The notes beneath the pieces were generated by a model that saw only the letters and a list, made by a program, of their open reading frames with translations, searched no databases and was not told where the DNA came from. From Scatophagus argus (Eukaryota; Chordata; Actinopteri; Scatophagidae): a DNA stretch of 64,000 nucleotides. Position 1 is the stretch's first letter. Every line of letters starts with the position of its first letter. The DNA lies in NCBI RefSeq assembly GCF_020382885.2, contig NC_058498.1:19807001-19871000 (forward strand), read 5' to 3'. This document shows, in pieces, positions 1 through 11,544 of the stretch. The translations under genes and the position numbers were made by a program.

Positions 1-3000
1 CCACAATACAAAGATAATAAAACTAGATGTTATTCTCAGCTATCCTATACAAGACCAAATCTCAGGATTAGGTAGTAATCCTGGTGTTGTCATTACAAGG
101 CTTTTTAGATATGCGTGCAATATTATACATATTTTCCATTCACTAAATTGCCACAGACTAACCGCCATACTGTGACCCAGGAGTTTTCAGGGCCCCTTTG
201 CACAGTTTTTTCCAGCCTTGGCTAATAAAACATGTTAGAACACATAGTTAAAGGTTTTCACACGAATATTGCTTGAATTGAGAGTCACAATGAGAAACAT
301 ATTTTCACTGAACAACACATTCACATGTGACTGTTCAGATTCTTTAGTTCTCTTCTTCACAGGAACCTGTTTAAACCCCACAGACTTTGTTGCTGTGTGC
401 CATCTGTATGTGTTTGCCCTGATACAGGATGGTCTAAAAGTGCATCACATTCCTGGAAAACCTTTGTATATCATGTCACTGTTCAATACAACATTTAGAC
501 AAATCATGAGGCAAATTATAAAGCACATTGTTGTAGAAATTGGAACCTGATATTCATCTTGCTTGAGGATCACCAAGTAAAGTCTCAAAAGTGGTTTAAA
601 CCTGTGATGCTTGTAACAAGATGCTGTGGTCTCTTTCCCATAGCTCTGTCCACAGGAGCTTCAGTTTAAACTGATTTCTGATTTATTTGCATTGTGTGGA
701 GTTGCCCTGGAAACATGAAGGTCATAAAGATGTGAGTCGCACGAACAGAACAAGGGTGTCAGAAGGTGTTAATCAGGTCTGCACATGTCCACACAGTCCG
801 AAGGAGGTCTAGTGAGAAGTAAGAGAAAACATCTCTGCGGGCTTTAATCAAAAGCCAAAGGATCATAAATCGTCACTCAAAGAATTTTTTTAAACGAAAT
901 TTTATGTCCAGAATATATTGCTAAGTTTTTTAAACCTCCTCACACCTGCGTTTAAGTATGACGTTGCAATGAAAATGTCAATGTCAAGAGTAGAATATGT
1001 ATTCCTCAAAATTTTACATTATGAAACCCACCAGTCGTCACTCCTGCTTCAGCTGGAGGGAGCATCATGCAAAGGAAACAATCGCTCAGCTTTGTTCTCG
1101 CTATGCTGTATTTACGTCACTGTCTGTACTTTGCAGAGCTTCAAAGGACACGCCTGAATCACAAATTATTTTAATTACACATAATTATAATAATCATCTG
1201 CCTCATTAGCTCACCCACATCAACCTAATACTGTCGGTATGTTGACTGGGCAGAAAACCACTGCATGTTAGATAAATGACACAATCTGCTCATAAATAAT
1301 AAATTAAGACTGTTTAGATTTTGTTGGTGTGCACAGCCTTGTCTCCATGTCCCCAACATCATCACATAACAACAGCAGGGATGTGCACACACTGAGGCTA
1401 AAGAGACTCCACATCTGCAGATTGTGGAGACGAAAGCTCCCTTTATGCCAAAATTATGGCTACTGTACATCATTGCCTCCCACACTCCGCCTAGAGACTA
1501 GAGCAGGCACTGAGTGTCATAAGTGGCAATCATAATTGCATATTCATAATTAAGACACCTTTGGCCAGCTTGTGTTTATCACAGGGTGATTTTCCTTTGT
1601 TTAGTACGATCTGAGGAGCAGCAAGGCGAGAGGTGACAGAGTCCATTTGTCTTTTCCGGTCATTTGTTGTAAGATATCAAAATGAAGCCACGGTGAAAAC
1701 CCACGGGTGGTCTCCGACATCATACCGACCTCTTACTCTGTTTCTTGGGAAAGATCACAGGCACTTCTCAGAAAAATGAGTTGTACAGAAGGATAATCAC
1801 ACACTCTCACACACAGACACACAATTTGTATCAAATTAATGACAATATCCTTGTTATCAGCACATTTTGGGAGATCTTCAGCTTCTTCCCAGAAGATGAA
1901 ATGTGGCAGTGATGTGTAACAGATATCCTGTGGAAATGAGACAATGTGTAATAGTGTCAGTTCTATTTTTGTACTATTTTTGTATTTTTTATTGTGCTTT
2001 CCCAGAGGACAAGAGCTGTACTGACGAAGAGCGAGATATTTTTCAGAGAAAACATCACTCTAAGAGTTTCACGTTTTGAAAAACAGGCTCATTTAAGTTT
2101 TCATGGATGTGGATGTACAGATTTACGTCATTTATTGAGCCAAAACCTGTTGCTTTTTTTAAATCTAAGTTTGAAACACATTTACAGTTTATCACAGCTA
2201 TATCTTGATTCGATTTGATTTCTCTATGCCTTTTTTAATTTCTAGTTGTTTTTGTCTAAATTCGCTAAATTTGTCTCAGTGCATATGCTTCTGAGGGTGT
2301 GCAGATGGACTGAAACTCTATCAGGCCAACGAATCTCATAGCTGGCTCTAAAATCAGTAAAGGTCCAGTTAAGAAAACAAGAAGTAGCATTTACAGATCA
2401 GTGAGCAGGGACTGCAGCATCCAGCCTCATTTACAACTCCAAAGAGTTCCAAAGAAATTAACAGCACATTTAAAAAAAGGCTACAGTATATTTTCATGAA
2501 ATTATACTGAAGAAATCCCTGCAATGCTACTTTGAGTTCTTAGTCATGGCTATTTTGGGGACAGACATGTCAGAAAAGAGCAAAATAAACCTCTTTCCCA
2601 TTACTGAAGCAGTGCTCTAAAAACAGATGTTTGATGTAAATTCCTTTGCAAAGCCCACAGAGAGAAGAGGGCTCAGTAACTTCCAGTTAATCCTTCTGGA
2701 CAAGTGTGACCAGCCTGTACTGATATTTCCGTCCACAGTTACTTAGAAACCCACAAAACTCACACTGATTCTGATTCTGAAAAGATGTTCAATGGCATCA
2801 CTACTCACATTGCTCACACCAACATCTCAGTGCCCAGCAGAGTGGCAAACAATAACTGACTCAGTCTTTACGTAAATCGCCACAAATCTTCAATGTGTTC
2901 TTTAATATTAGAACAAATGTCTTGACTTTTGGAATTCAGCTGACTTTATGCAGTCATTCAAACTGGGACATAAGTCTGCGATGAATAACAGATGTCCTGC

Positions 3001-6000
3001 TTACCTGCCTCACACGGTTGTATCTGCTGGGCCTTGATCTGGTTTTATAACTGACATCCCACTGACTGTGTGTTGGTGTAAGTGTGTCTGGAACTGACTG
3101 AGATTTGAGCTGACTTCTTTTCTCTGTGACCCTCAGAGTGTAGACTGTGTCGGAGAAGAAAACAATGTTACACAAAGTGTGTTTTCTCTTTGGTTATGGC
3201 AAAGGATGACTCAGATCTTTTTGGTCATCATCTGTATAATAGTAATAGGACATCTCTGTGTAGTTAATGTCCTTGAACTCAAAAAGCTTAATATGTAATA
3301 TGTGAGATAACTGAGACTTATTTTCTTATTGTCTATCTAGCCTTGAAATAGTTCAGTGTAGTGCCAAATAACCTTATTCTTTTGAAAAGCTGAACCTTGT
3401 GATACTTGTGCAATCTGATTTTCCATCAAAATTTTGAAAAATATTTGAAAGAGAAAAATTTACTTAGACCACTTCTAACATTATCTAACATTCATTATCT
3501 TCCTTAAAACATTTTCTATTACATTTAAGACACCACCAAATCAGAAACTGCTGATGACCAGAGTCGAGTGATGAGTGACTATGAACATTAGGTTTGGTCA
3601 GGGAGAGCTACCATAGCGCCTCCTACAAGTCAATTTTGTCTAATTTTTATGACATTTCTAAAAGAAATATTTATCCTTCTGCCATTTTTTGAAACACTGA
3701 CTGTTGCAGAGCACAGAGGGGCACATAAGAAAGAGGTTCTGGACGTCACCACACAGCCCCATGTCGGCTCAGGGGCCCCGAGCAGACAGACATGCATATA
3801 TCATAGGAAATCAGATGGGGAGTGTTTGTCCCATGAGTACAATTAACAAGTTCATGTTCATTGAGAAGACACGCGTATTGATGGAGTGGTGCTCGCTGTA
3901 ATCTAATAGTTGTTTCCAGTCCATTTACTGAAGAACTGCACTTCAGTACAATTTTGAGAAACTTGTACTGACTTGAGCATTTTCCTTTTGCTTTACTCTA
4001 TACAGTTTCATGGGTAAATAATGTGCTTTTTACTGACATGTCATGTCTCATATGTCTCCTTGTTGAGGACGTATTCATTGCATATTCATATTACATATTC
4101 ATTCATCACTCATTGCCCTGACTGTGTTGTTTATTGTAATGAGAGAATGAATGGATGAGTGTGGTCTACTGGACACAGTACTCAAACACCAAAAAATAAT
4201 GTTAGAAAATACCATATACCAAACTATGTGTGAAGTATTTAATCCCATTCAAGTGCACCATCAAAAAACTTGCACAGTTATACATTAATGCATCCCTAAG
4301 CTTAATACAGTAGTGCATATTATTTAATAATACTCTGAAAATGGTCATTCTGCTGGTACTTTTTTTATATTTTGAGTCCATGTGCTGTTGATATGTATAC
4401 TTTTACTTAAATAAAACTTTTACTTGTATTTATACTTCTGTTAGGCTACTTATAAGTAAAGGATCTGAATACTCCTCCACCACTGTGTATTTCACTGTGT
4501 CAGAAATGTGCTGATGAGGTGGAGTAAATTATAGTGTTGAACTGCCATCTAGTGGTGAAACCTCGTGGCTGTTGATAGTTGATGGCGTATGTGTTACTGG
4601 ACACACTTCTGCAAATGCTGAGTTTGAAAAGTCAGACCTAAAACAATCCCCTTCTCACTTTTGATTAAACACAAACAAATAAAATTATTCATTAGACAAA
4701 ATTTTATCTTATCGGCATCTCATCGTATGGTCCTAATTGCCCTAATTTCTGTTCTTTGGAAATCATACACACGCACACCCTTGATGACAGTTTCACCTCC
4801 TCACATCTGTTCATGAGAGACGGAAATAGAATAAAAACAGAGACGGACACATTCAAAGACATATTAGTGTGTACAGTCAGTGTAAGTGAAGCATTAGAGA
4901 CAAAGCGCCCCTGCAGGTCAAACCACAACCACAAGAAAGTTTCCATATATTTAATAGTTGTATGTGTTCTTTGTCAGACTGTTGTTATTACAGCTCTCAA
5001 GTCCACCAGGTCTTTTCTTTTTTTCCTCTCTCTCTAATGTTCCTTTCCTCCATCCCTGTTCAGGGTGGGGGTGTTCAGCTCTGAGGCCAGTCGACACGAG
5101 ATTGGTGCCAGGTTTGATGTTTCCGTGAGAGTATCAAATCTAAGCCAAGTGTAACAAGCCCCAATGGAGCAGTAACCTTCCAAGCTCACACCTGCATTCA
5201 CGGCACTCTACCCTGCCAGTGCTACTCTGTAATGTAAAAGGATGGCTGTTATTCACATTAATCACATCATCCAGATGTGTTTTTACACAAAGCATTCCAG
5301 CATCCAGGCAGGGCTCCCTTTTGAGGACAAGAAGAAGGTTAAGTTCACCACAGTGCACCTCCTGGCAAAGCAAATCATTTAATTGCAGCACAGAGTGACA
5401 TCTCTGCTGAGCAGCTGAGAGACTCTTCGGTTTGAAATGTAAATAGATTCCTCTTTGCCAAGCAGAGTGCACCCTTCAAAACCCACTGACATCCAGTTGA
5501 TCTCCCCGTTCCTCGGGAAAGAGAAAGGGTCATGATGACCTCTGAGGCTCTGGTGATGTGTTAAAAGCAAATCTATGGAAAACCATGAACTAAATCACCA
5601 CAGTCTGGGCACTGCTTTTGTGTTGCTGCTCTTTCAAGATCATGAAAGGCAGGGCACATGATTATCAGACCAGGTCTGAACTCCCTATTAGAAAGCACCT
5701 AATTGATTTCCTGAGGAAAATGTTAGTGTTAGATCAGAGCTTTTCTACACTGCACTGCACTGCACAACTGATCACTGAGGCATTTAATCTATTCCCAGTG
5801 TCAGCTGGTCTCAGGAAATCACAAATTCATTAACACAAGCTCCAATAAACTGACAAAACTGAAGAGAGCGCATAAAAACATTTGACTTACAAACATATCT
5901 AGTAGAGCATTGCTTGTGAATGCCCAGATGTGCAATGGATGTCAGAGCAGGAAGAGGAAACAGTCTGGACAAATGTCTGTGTTGGGAAAAAGAAAGTCTG

Positions 6001-7600
6001 AATTTGGAGTCGTTTTTCTTTATTTGATATAATAGTTGTCATAGAGAAAGGAAGGAAGTTTTTATCCATGGTATCTCTGGCAGAGGCTTTGGTCACTTGA
6101 TGTCTGATCTCACTGGAACTGAACAGAGGATCAGCAGTCACGGCCGTTTGCTCCTCAGCACCCACTGGGCCGACGCCCACAGCCAGCTCTCGCTATGACC
6201 TCACATAATCGTTAGTGCCAAGGAAATCACCCCATGGGTGTTCCAGCATGACTGAGAATGGTGAATAAAGAGGGTGGGGTAGAGTTGTCCGTGCGCACTT
6301 AAAATTATTCACACACAACATTGCACTGAGTGCTCTGTCTCTCCCTCTACCTCTGTTTTCTCCCTCCTGTCATAAATTGTGAGGTCCTCCTGAGCAAAAA
6401 ACTGCATCCTGCTCCATTCCAGATGTGTTTAATGGCCTCTCTGGGCCACAGACAGCACTGCCTCTCTTGGAGATACAGAGGCCTTGTCGACCTGCACTGG
6501 CTCATGGACTCGGCATTGGTAACAAGTATTCATGCTAAGCTGTTGTTTTCTCTTTTGTCACTGCATTCTGATTTCCCCACAGGTGTCCTCTGCTTTCATC
6601 TTTCTGTTTCAATATTGCCTTTGATTTATACACTTCAGCCTGGTCACCCATAACCATGTCATCATGTGCTGTGATATACAGCCCCATGAATATTCTGGTC
6701 TGGCTGCGGGATCAGGGCGGGTACTCATCATGCTCAAGCTTCAAAATCCCAACTCTTGCCAGTTTTGAGCACATTAAGAATGTCCAGAGGAAACATCACA
6801 CGGTTCAGCAGGTGTCAGAGGTATGGAGCTAAATCAGGGGGCAAAAGTTTCATTCATTTGAAAAAAAGATTTGAACTTGAACCAAATCTTTCAAATCTTT
6901 TCGGGTTTCAGAATTTATTTTTTTTTTTTTTTTTGCTTTCAGGTCTTTTGTTCACTTTCAGGTCTCATCTTTTCAGTGTCAAACTTTTTGCCCTGATCTG
7001 ACGTGGGGGGCGTGGCATCTGCTTAGAGGGCCGTTCAATCATGAGTGACAGCATAACAAAGAAGGCTGAGGACCTTCCTCTGTCACGTTGCCTTCAGGCA
7101 ACATAGGTACTGTGAGAAGTATGACCCCACACTTTCTATACAGCATATTCACATTATGGGCACTGAAAAAATGGATGCCATTGATAAGGTTCCTTTTAGT
7201 GAGCCATGTTAAACCAATCTTTTCACCAATCGCAGCAGAAGAGCAACAAATTATGCCTGATTGTGCAGTTCAGCAGCCACATTTTAATGTTTGAAGTTTC
7301 CCACTTCCACATGCAACAGAGAATGCAGCAAAGTATTGACTAGCAATGGTGTCGGCGCCCCCAGGACAACTGGCATATTGAAATGTCAGTACTGATGAAA
7401 CGTCAGTGATTTTTTGAATAGATGCTCTGAGAAATTATCCCAAATCTTATAATGATGAATAATTTTTGTAGCATAGGGACATACCTCAAGGGGAACTGGC
7501 TAAAGCTGGAAATGAAGCATTTTGTGGAAGCAATTTATTGTGAAGTTCAGTAAAATCAATTTTATGATGGATAATAATAAGTTACCAAAACATTCACACT
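1..7600. other. Gene-poor stretch, no supported gene
   Basis: No open frame here has recognisable domains or a consistent set of splice sites. The open frames are short (about 110 residues or less) and of low-complexity composition. The sequence is AT-rich and contains short fish-type repeat fragments. I see no RNA gene. Distal regulatory sequence cannot be excluded. Confidence 0.6.
4349..4488 (-). repeat. Fragment of a common fish non-autonomous DNA-transposon repeat
   Basis: Read on the minus strand the segment begins CAGTGGTGGAGGAGTATTC, continues into GATCCTTTACTT and then into runs of TTTAAGTAAAAG-like sequence. This resembles a very abundant teleost repeat, probably hAT-like, whose end reads CAGTGGTGGAAGAAGTATTC. 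Only one end is visible, so this is a fragment. The family assignment is from memory of the motif. Confidence 0.45.
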
Positions 7601-7617
7601 TTTTACTCATGTGTAAC

Positions 7618-7725
7618 TTAAATAAATTTAAAAAAGGGAATTAATTAATTAATTTATTGGAAGAAATATACTTTTTTAAAATAAATTCCTATAGACTGCA
7701 CCATTGAAGGACTTTTTACAGTGTG
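7618..7725 (-). repeat. Left copy of an inverted repeat pair (partner 11545-11645)
   Basis: The reverse complement of this segment matches 11545-11645 over about 100 bases with few differences. It begins CACTGTAAAAAGTCCTTC, runs through TGGTGCAGTCTATAGGAATT, and carries an AATTAATTCCC segment near the other end. The CACTG-type ends of the two copies face each other across the kinase locus, and their bodies point outward. They therefore look like two separate insertions or duplicated ends of one repeat, not the terminal repeats of an element carrying the kinase. A CACTG start would fit a CACTA/EnSpm-type terminus, but this is a guess. Confidence 0.6.
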
Positions 7726-7818
7726 GACTGATCGCCAGTCAGTCGCAGGGCTGACACGCAAGACCAGACAACCACACACTCACACACTCACACCTAGGGG
7801 CAATGTAGAATAGCCAAT

Positions 7819-8093
7819 TAAGATTAAAGATTAAAGATTAAAGTGACATATTTTGTCATTGGAGGGAACTCACTCCAACGAAATTTGCTCTCTGCATTTA
7901 ACCCACCCAAGTGACGTGCACACACACACAGCAAACCCGGGGCAGTGGGCGACCGCGTGCAGCGCCCGGGGAGCAGTGGGGGTTAGGTACCTTGCTCAAG
8001 GGTACCTCAGCCATGGACACCAGGACGGGGAATCGAACCAGCGATCCACCGGTTACGGGTCCGACACCCTAACCGCTGATCCACGACTGCCCC
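7819..8093 (-). mobile_element. tRNA-derived SINE (tRNA-Ser/Leu-like head)
   Basis: On the minus strand the element starts GGGGCAGTCGTGGATCAGCG, which fits an RNA polymerase III A box. It then has a B-box-like GGTTCGATTCC at about 8029-8039, a body including TACCCTTGAGCAAGGTACC, and a tail of repeated ATTAAAG-type units at 7819-7843. This is the layout of a tRNA-derived SINE ending in a LINE-like short tandem tail, common in teleosts. The D-arm is degraded, so it is not a functional tRNA gene. Confidence 0.75.
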
Positions 8094-8104
8094 TAACCTA
8101 ACCT

Positions 8105-8295
8105 AATGTACATGTTTTTTGGATTGTGGGAGGAAACCGGAGCACCCGGAGAAAACCCAGACAGGTACAGGGAGAACATGCAAACTGAAGAAGAAGAAGA
8201 AGAAGAAGAGGAAGGACAGAAGGGTCCAGACTGGGATTCAAACCTGGAACCCTCTGGCTATGAGGCAACAGTGCAAACCATTGCATCACCATGCC
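8105..8295 (-). mobile_element. V-SINE-like tRNA-derived element
   Basis: On the minus strand the head reads GGCATGGTGATGCAATGG, an A-box region, followed by GGTTTGAATCCC, a B-box region. It continues into the body GCATGTTCTCCCTG and TCTCCGGGTGCTCCGGTTTC. This head and central body match the pattern of vertebrate V-SINEs as I remember them. A GAA-repeat tract at about 8188-8210 sits inside it. A second, truncated copy of the same SINE lies at 8935-9233. Confidence 0.65.
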
Positions 8296-8601
8296 ACACC
8301 CATCCACGTGATTACTGCAAGCCAAGGTTTCCCCGCAGAACATTGCATCGTAAAGATAGGATTAACGTTATTCACATCACCTTTCAGTGATTTTAATGTT
8401 GTAACTGATCAGTGTATGTAAAGATGAAGTACGTCTCCAATTCTTCCCATTGGACAAATGGGAAGCAAAAATATCCCGGACAGTAGTGCTGCTATCATTC
8501 GCTGATGATGTAATTTGGAATCTGATCGTGTATAGTTGAAGTTGGGTGATGGAGCCACCATAGGCCTCTATGCTAACATGGAGAGCGAGGGATTTATGAC
8601 C

Positions 8602-8846
8602 TGTTACTTACAGTTTAACAGTGGTCTCTGTGCAGCAATCAAAAGATTTGGACATTTGGTGAAGAATTTGCAGATCCTGTTGAACAACTTCCTTTGGGAC
8701 CTGACTTCACCAAAGCCTGTTTCTTCTTCAACTATTTTATTGCTTCTGGGCTATCGCTGTAATAAGGTTAGACTACGAATTATAGGAATTAATAAAAGGA
8801 AGGAAAATAAAAGATTAAATTTGACTTATTTACTATATATAAGTAA
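8602..8846 (-). pseudogene. Deleted tandem copy of the HIPK-like kinase gene
   Basis: Positions 8602-8733 match 9246-9376, the last roughly 40 codons and stop region of the neighbouring intact kinase, with scattered substitutions. After about 75 bases, 8811-8846 matches 11511-11545, which lies about 690 bases upstream of the intact gene's start codon. The two matched blocks are in the same order as at the intact locus, so this looks like a second copy that lost nearly the whole kinase domain and promoter in one internal deletion. It cannot encode a kinase. Confidence 0.7.
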
Positions 8847-8892
8847 TAAAGTCTAAACTCTAAACATAAAAACACAAGGAAAATTAGCAAAG

Positions 8893-9233
8893 AAATACAA
8901 CATCACATAGTAATTGACTATTGTTTTTTTGGATTGTGGGAGGAAATGGGAGGAAACCGGAGCACCCGGAGAAAACCCAGACAATGAAATACAACATCAC
9001 ATAGTAATTGACTTTTTTTGGGGGGGGGGGATCGTGGGAGGAAACCGGAGCACCCGGAGAAAACCCAGACAATGAAATACAACATCACATAGTAATTGAC
9101 TTTTTTTTGGGGGGGGAATCGTGGGAGGAAACCGGAGCACCCGGAGAAAACCCAACCGGAGACAGGGAGAACATGCAAACTGAAGAAGAAGAAGAAGAAG
9201 AGGAAGGACAGAAGGGTCCAGACTGGGATTCAA
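8893..9233 (-). repeat. Three-copy tandem repeat built on a truncated SINE
   Basis: The phrase AAATACAACATCACATAG recurs at 8893, 8987 and 9075, giving units of 94 and 88 bases and a third that runs on into fuller SINE sequence. Each unit joins a short non-SINE segment to a poly-T/poly-G stretch and the SINE body GGAAACCGGAGCACCCGGAG. The G run varies between copies, as expected of slippage. The third copy continues to 9233, where the SINE stops inside its tRNA-like region directly against the 3' flank of the kinase gene, about 20 bases after its stop codon. Confidence 0.85.
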
Positions 9234-9252
9234 CTACTTACCATTGTGATAC

Positions 9253-10821
9253 TTACAGTTTAACAGTGGTCTCTGTGCAGCAATCAAAAGATTTGAACAT
9301 TCTGGTGAAGAATTTGCGGATCCTCTTGAACCACTTCCTTCGGGACTTGACTTCAACAAAGCCCGTTTCTTCTTCACGTAAGAGAGAGGCAGGTGGAGCT
9401 GCCTCATTTGTGCCAGGTGGTTTCTTATCAGCCCCAGGATTTGATGTTTTGCCTCTCTCACTTAAGAGAGAGACAGGTGGAGCTGCCTCATTTGTGCCAG
9501 GTGGTTTCTTATCAGCCTCAGGATTTGATGTTTTGTCCATGTCATCTGTAGCTGTGGTCCTGTCAATTTTTTCAGCAGCCGTGCATTGTGGTCCATTATC
9601 GGTGTCCTCGGCAGTTTCTTTGTTAGTTGAAATTGAGCTGTCCGAACTATTAGGGGAAGGTCCATGCCAACTAATTTCTTCGCTTGATGTTACAAAGGGC
9701 TCGAATTCAACAGATGACGTCTCCAACTGGCAGTTTTTAATGGTCTGACAGACTGATTTGACATACATGTCGTCGTTAGTGTCACAACTAAGGTGTTTCA
9801 TTGTGATGAAACGGTGACCTAAGGCTTCACTGGGGGTGATTCTCTTTTCAGGATCCACATGTAGCATGCGTCTGAGGAGGCTTAAAAAGGCCCGTGTGTC
9901 TTCATACTCATTAGTAGTCTTCTTTACTGGTCTGGCCAAGTCATCAAAGCTGTTAAACGTGTCAGAATCACTGCTACGTGGTGTGATCGCCCAACGTTTT
10001 GTAAGCTTGTATTCAGCTACTGTTTTGAATCTCCATGGAGAATCAGGGGAGTCTTTGTCCTTAATGAAATATTTCTTGGAATAAATTCCAACATTTAGCA
10101 GGTGATCTTCAGGCTGACCGTTCATCTGCATGATGACTCTCATGACCTCATATTCAGAGTATAGTGGATACAGGTGCTTGCCCAGGTACAGGAACGCTAA
10201 AACACAGCCAAGTCCCCACATATCGATGGCCTCACCCAGTGGGAGGCCCAAAATGACCTCAGGGGCCCTGTAACCATTTTTTTGAATTTTACAGCCTGTC
10301 CTCAGTGCAACAACCCTTTCAGCAAAGCCAAAATTGATCATTTTCAGCTTGAAGGGCTGCATCTTATGGTTAACCAGCATTATGTTGTCTGGCTTGATGT
10401 TTGCATGTACCATAGGTATGCTCTTTAGGGCATTCAGAGCCACTAACATCTGTTGTGCCATTACTCTGATCTCAGACAATTGCAGTGGGGACGTTATATT
10501 CACCAGATCCTCAAGACTTATGTCAAACATTTCAAATACCATACAAATATGTCCCATATAATTAAAACTGTCAAGTATCTTCAGCAAATTATGTTTGTCT
10601 GGTTCAAGCTTTTTCAGCGCTGTGAGGATGGCCTCCTCTCTTCTGCCATAGGAGGACAAGTCTCTCCGCGTAATCTTCACGGCCATCACTTCCCGAGTGC
10701 TTAATTTTCTGCATTTGGCCACTTTTCCGAAAGTCCCCTGTCCCAGGAACTTCTTTATCTGGTATTTGGTTGAGTCATTGTACAGAATGTCTTTTGGTTT
10801 AAAATTTATGTTCTCGGCCAT
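9253..10821 (-). CDS. HIPK-like protein kinase homologue, predicted pseudokinase
   Basis: An uninterrupted 522-codon frame with a good Kozak context (GAAATGG). Residues about 20-340 are a CMGC kinase domain closest to homeodomain-interacting protein kinases: glycine loop GQGTFG (27-32), lysine in AVKI (K49), YRAPE (184-188), DMWGLGC (200-206) and LGLPLGEAIDMW, a HIPK-type phrase. HIPKs have HADLKPEN and DFG; here the text is HANIKPDN (N141) and NFG (N163), so both the catalytic and the metal-binding aspartates are asparagine. Residues 430-481 contain a duplicated 28-residue unit, and the C terminus is a basic amphipathic tail (KWFKRIRKFFTRMF) ending near a CC pair, possibly membrane-binding. 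Fish carry many HIPK-like genes. The likely role is a scaffold or a decoy regulator of active HIPKs, but the sequence does not show a partner. A GTAAGT at the stop codon could instead be a splice donor. Confidence 0.85.
   Translation of the reverse strand: MAENINFKPKDILYNDSTKYQIKKFLGQGTFGKVAKCRKLSTREVMAVKITRRDLSSYGRREEAILTALKKLEPDKHNLLKILDSFNYMGHICMVFEMFDISLEDLVNITSPLQLSEIRVMAQQMLVALNALKSIPMVHANIKPDNIMLVNHKMQPFKLKMINFGFAERVVALRTGCKIQKNGYRAPEVILGLPLGEAIDMWGLGCVLAFLYLGKHLYPLYSEYEVMRVIMQMNGQPEDHLLNVGIYSKKYFIKDKDSPDSPWRFKTVAEYKLTKRWAITPRSSDSDTFNSFDDLARPVKKTTNEYEDTRAFLSLLRRMLHVDPEKRITPSEALGHRFITMKHLSCDTNDDMYVKSVCQTIKNCQLETSSVEFEPFVTSSEEISWHGPSPNSSDSSISTNKETAEDTDNGPQCTAAEKIDRTTATDDMDKTSNPEADKKPPGTNEAAPPVSLLSERGKTSNPGADKKPPGTNEAAPPASLLREEETGFVEVKSRRKWFKRIRKFFTRMFKSFDCCTETTVKL
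9380..9536 (-). repeat. 84-bp in-frame tandem duplication in the kinase tail
   Basis: Two copies with a period of 84 bases (for example AGGTGGAGCTGCCTC at 9391 and 9475) encode two 28-residue units that each contain ADKKPPGTNEAAPP. The copies differ at only a few positions, so the duplication is young. The deleted paralogue at 8602-8733 stops before this region and cannot date it. Confidence 0.9.
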
Positions 10822-11544
10822 TTCTTCAAGTTAAATGTTTCCAGTTCTATCCAACACAAACGGTATTTTTTTCTTCAAGTATGTCTTGGACAGATTCGAA
10901 CGGGCAAAGAGCTATTCTATTTATAATATTTTTACCGCATCTAGCGCTTTGATCTCAAAGAGCTTTTATCTTCAAAGCAGAAAGGACAAGTGATTTAAAA
11001 AAAAGTGGTACTTCAGTTGCAATAAAAGAAATGCTGTGGTTGGTCCCAACACGCAGCCAGCAGCTACTGAGGCAGAATGAGGGCCCAGTCACACCATAAA
11101 GTTGCACAGCAACATTCAACAGTCCAGTTACACCAAAAGCAAGAGATGTGACGAATACAAAATAGAGAGTAAAAAAAAAACAAAACCTAAGAAAGCTCAG
11201 TGAGCCCGTGAGCTCAGTTACTAATGGGACAATAAGTTTGACTCCTCCCTGTTTACACGCCATGCCTCCGTTGTAGAACAGATTAGCTGAAATTTCAGCC
11301 ACAAAAACAAAAGGCACTGGTAATGGTACTCCTGCTTTAGCGGGATGAGGTTCGATTCCCTGCAGTGTCCCAACTGTTTTGGCATTTACATGAAAGCACC
11401 ACTCAGTAAAAAGTTGCTAACTTATATCTTTTGTTTTGTGTTTTCCACACTCACCATCATATATGTATTACATGGATCGGGCAACACTTTGATCATACAA
11501 TAACATACTAAGATTAAATATGACTTACTTACTATATATAAGTA

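Noticed and set aside
8106-8421. Two overlapping frames with glutamate or lysine runs
   Set aside because: Translations of SINE sequence and its GAA microsatellite, not a gene.
9008-9748. 246-codon plus-strand frame
   Set aside because: Runs through the SINE array and antisense through the kinase tail.
10955-11317. 120-codon hydrophobic minus-strand frame upstream of the kinase
   Set aside because: No domain, no poly(A) signal and composition typical of AT-rich antisense frames. It most likely lies in the kinase 5' flank.
11324-11372. Possible tRNA gene (GGTTCGATTCC B-box-like text)
   Set aside because: No acceptor-stem pairing or A box at the right distance. Probably a fragment of a tRNA-derived repeat.
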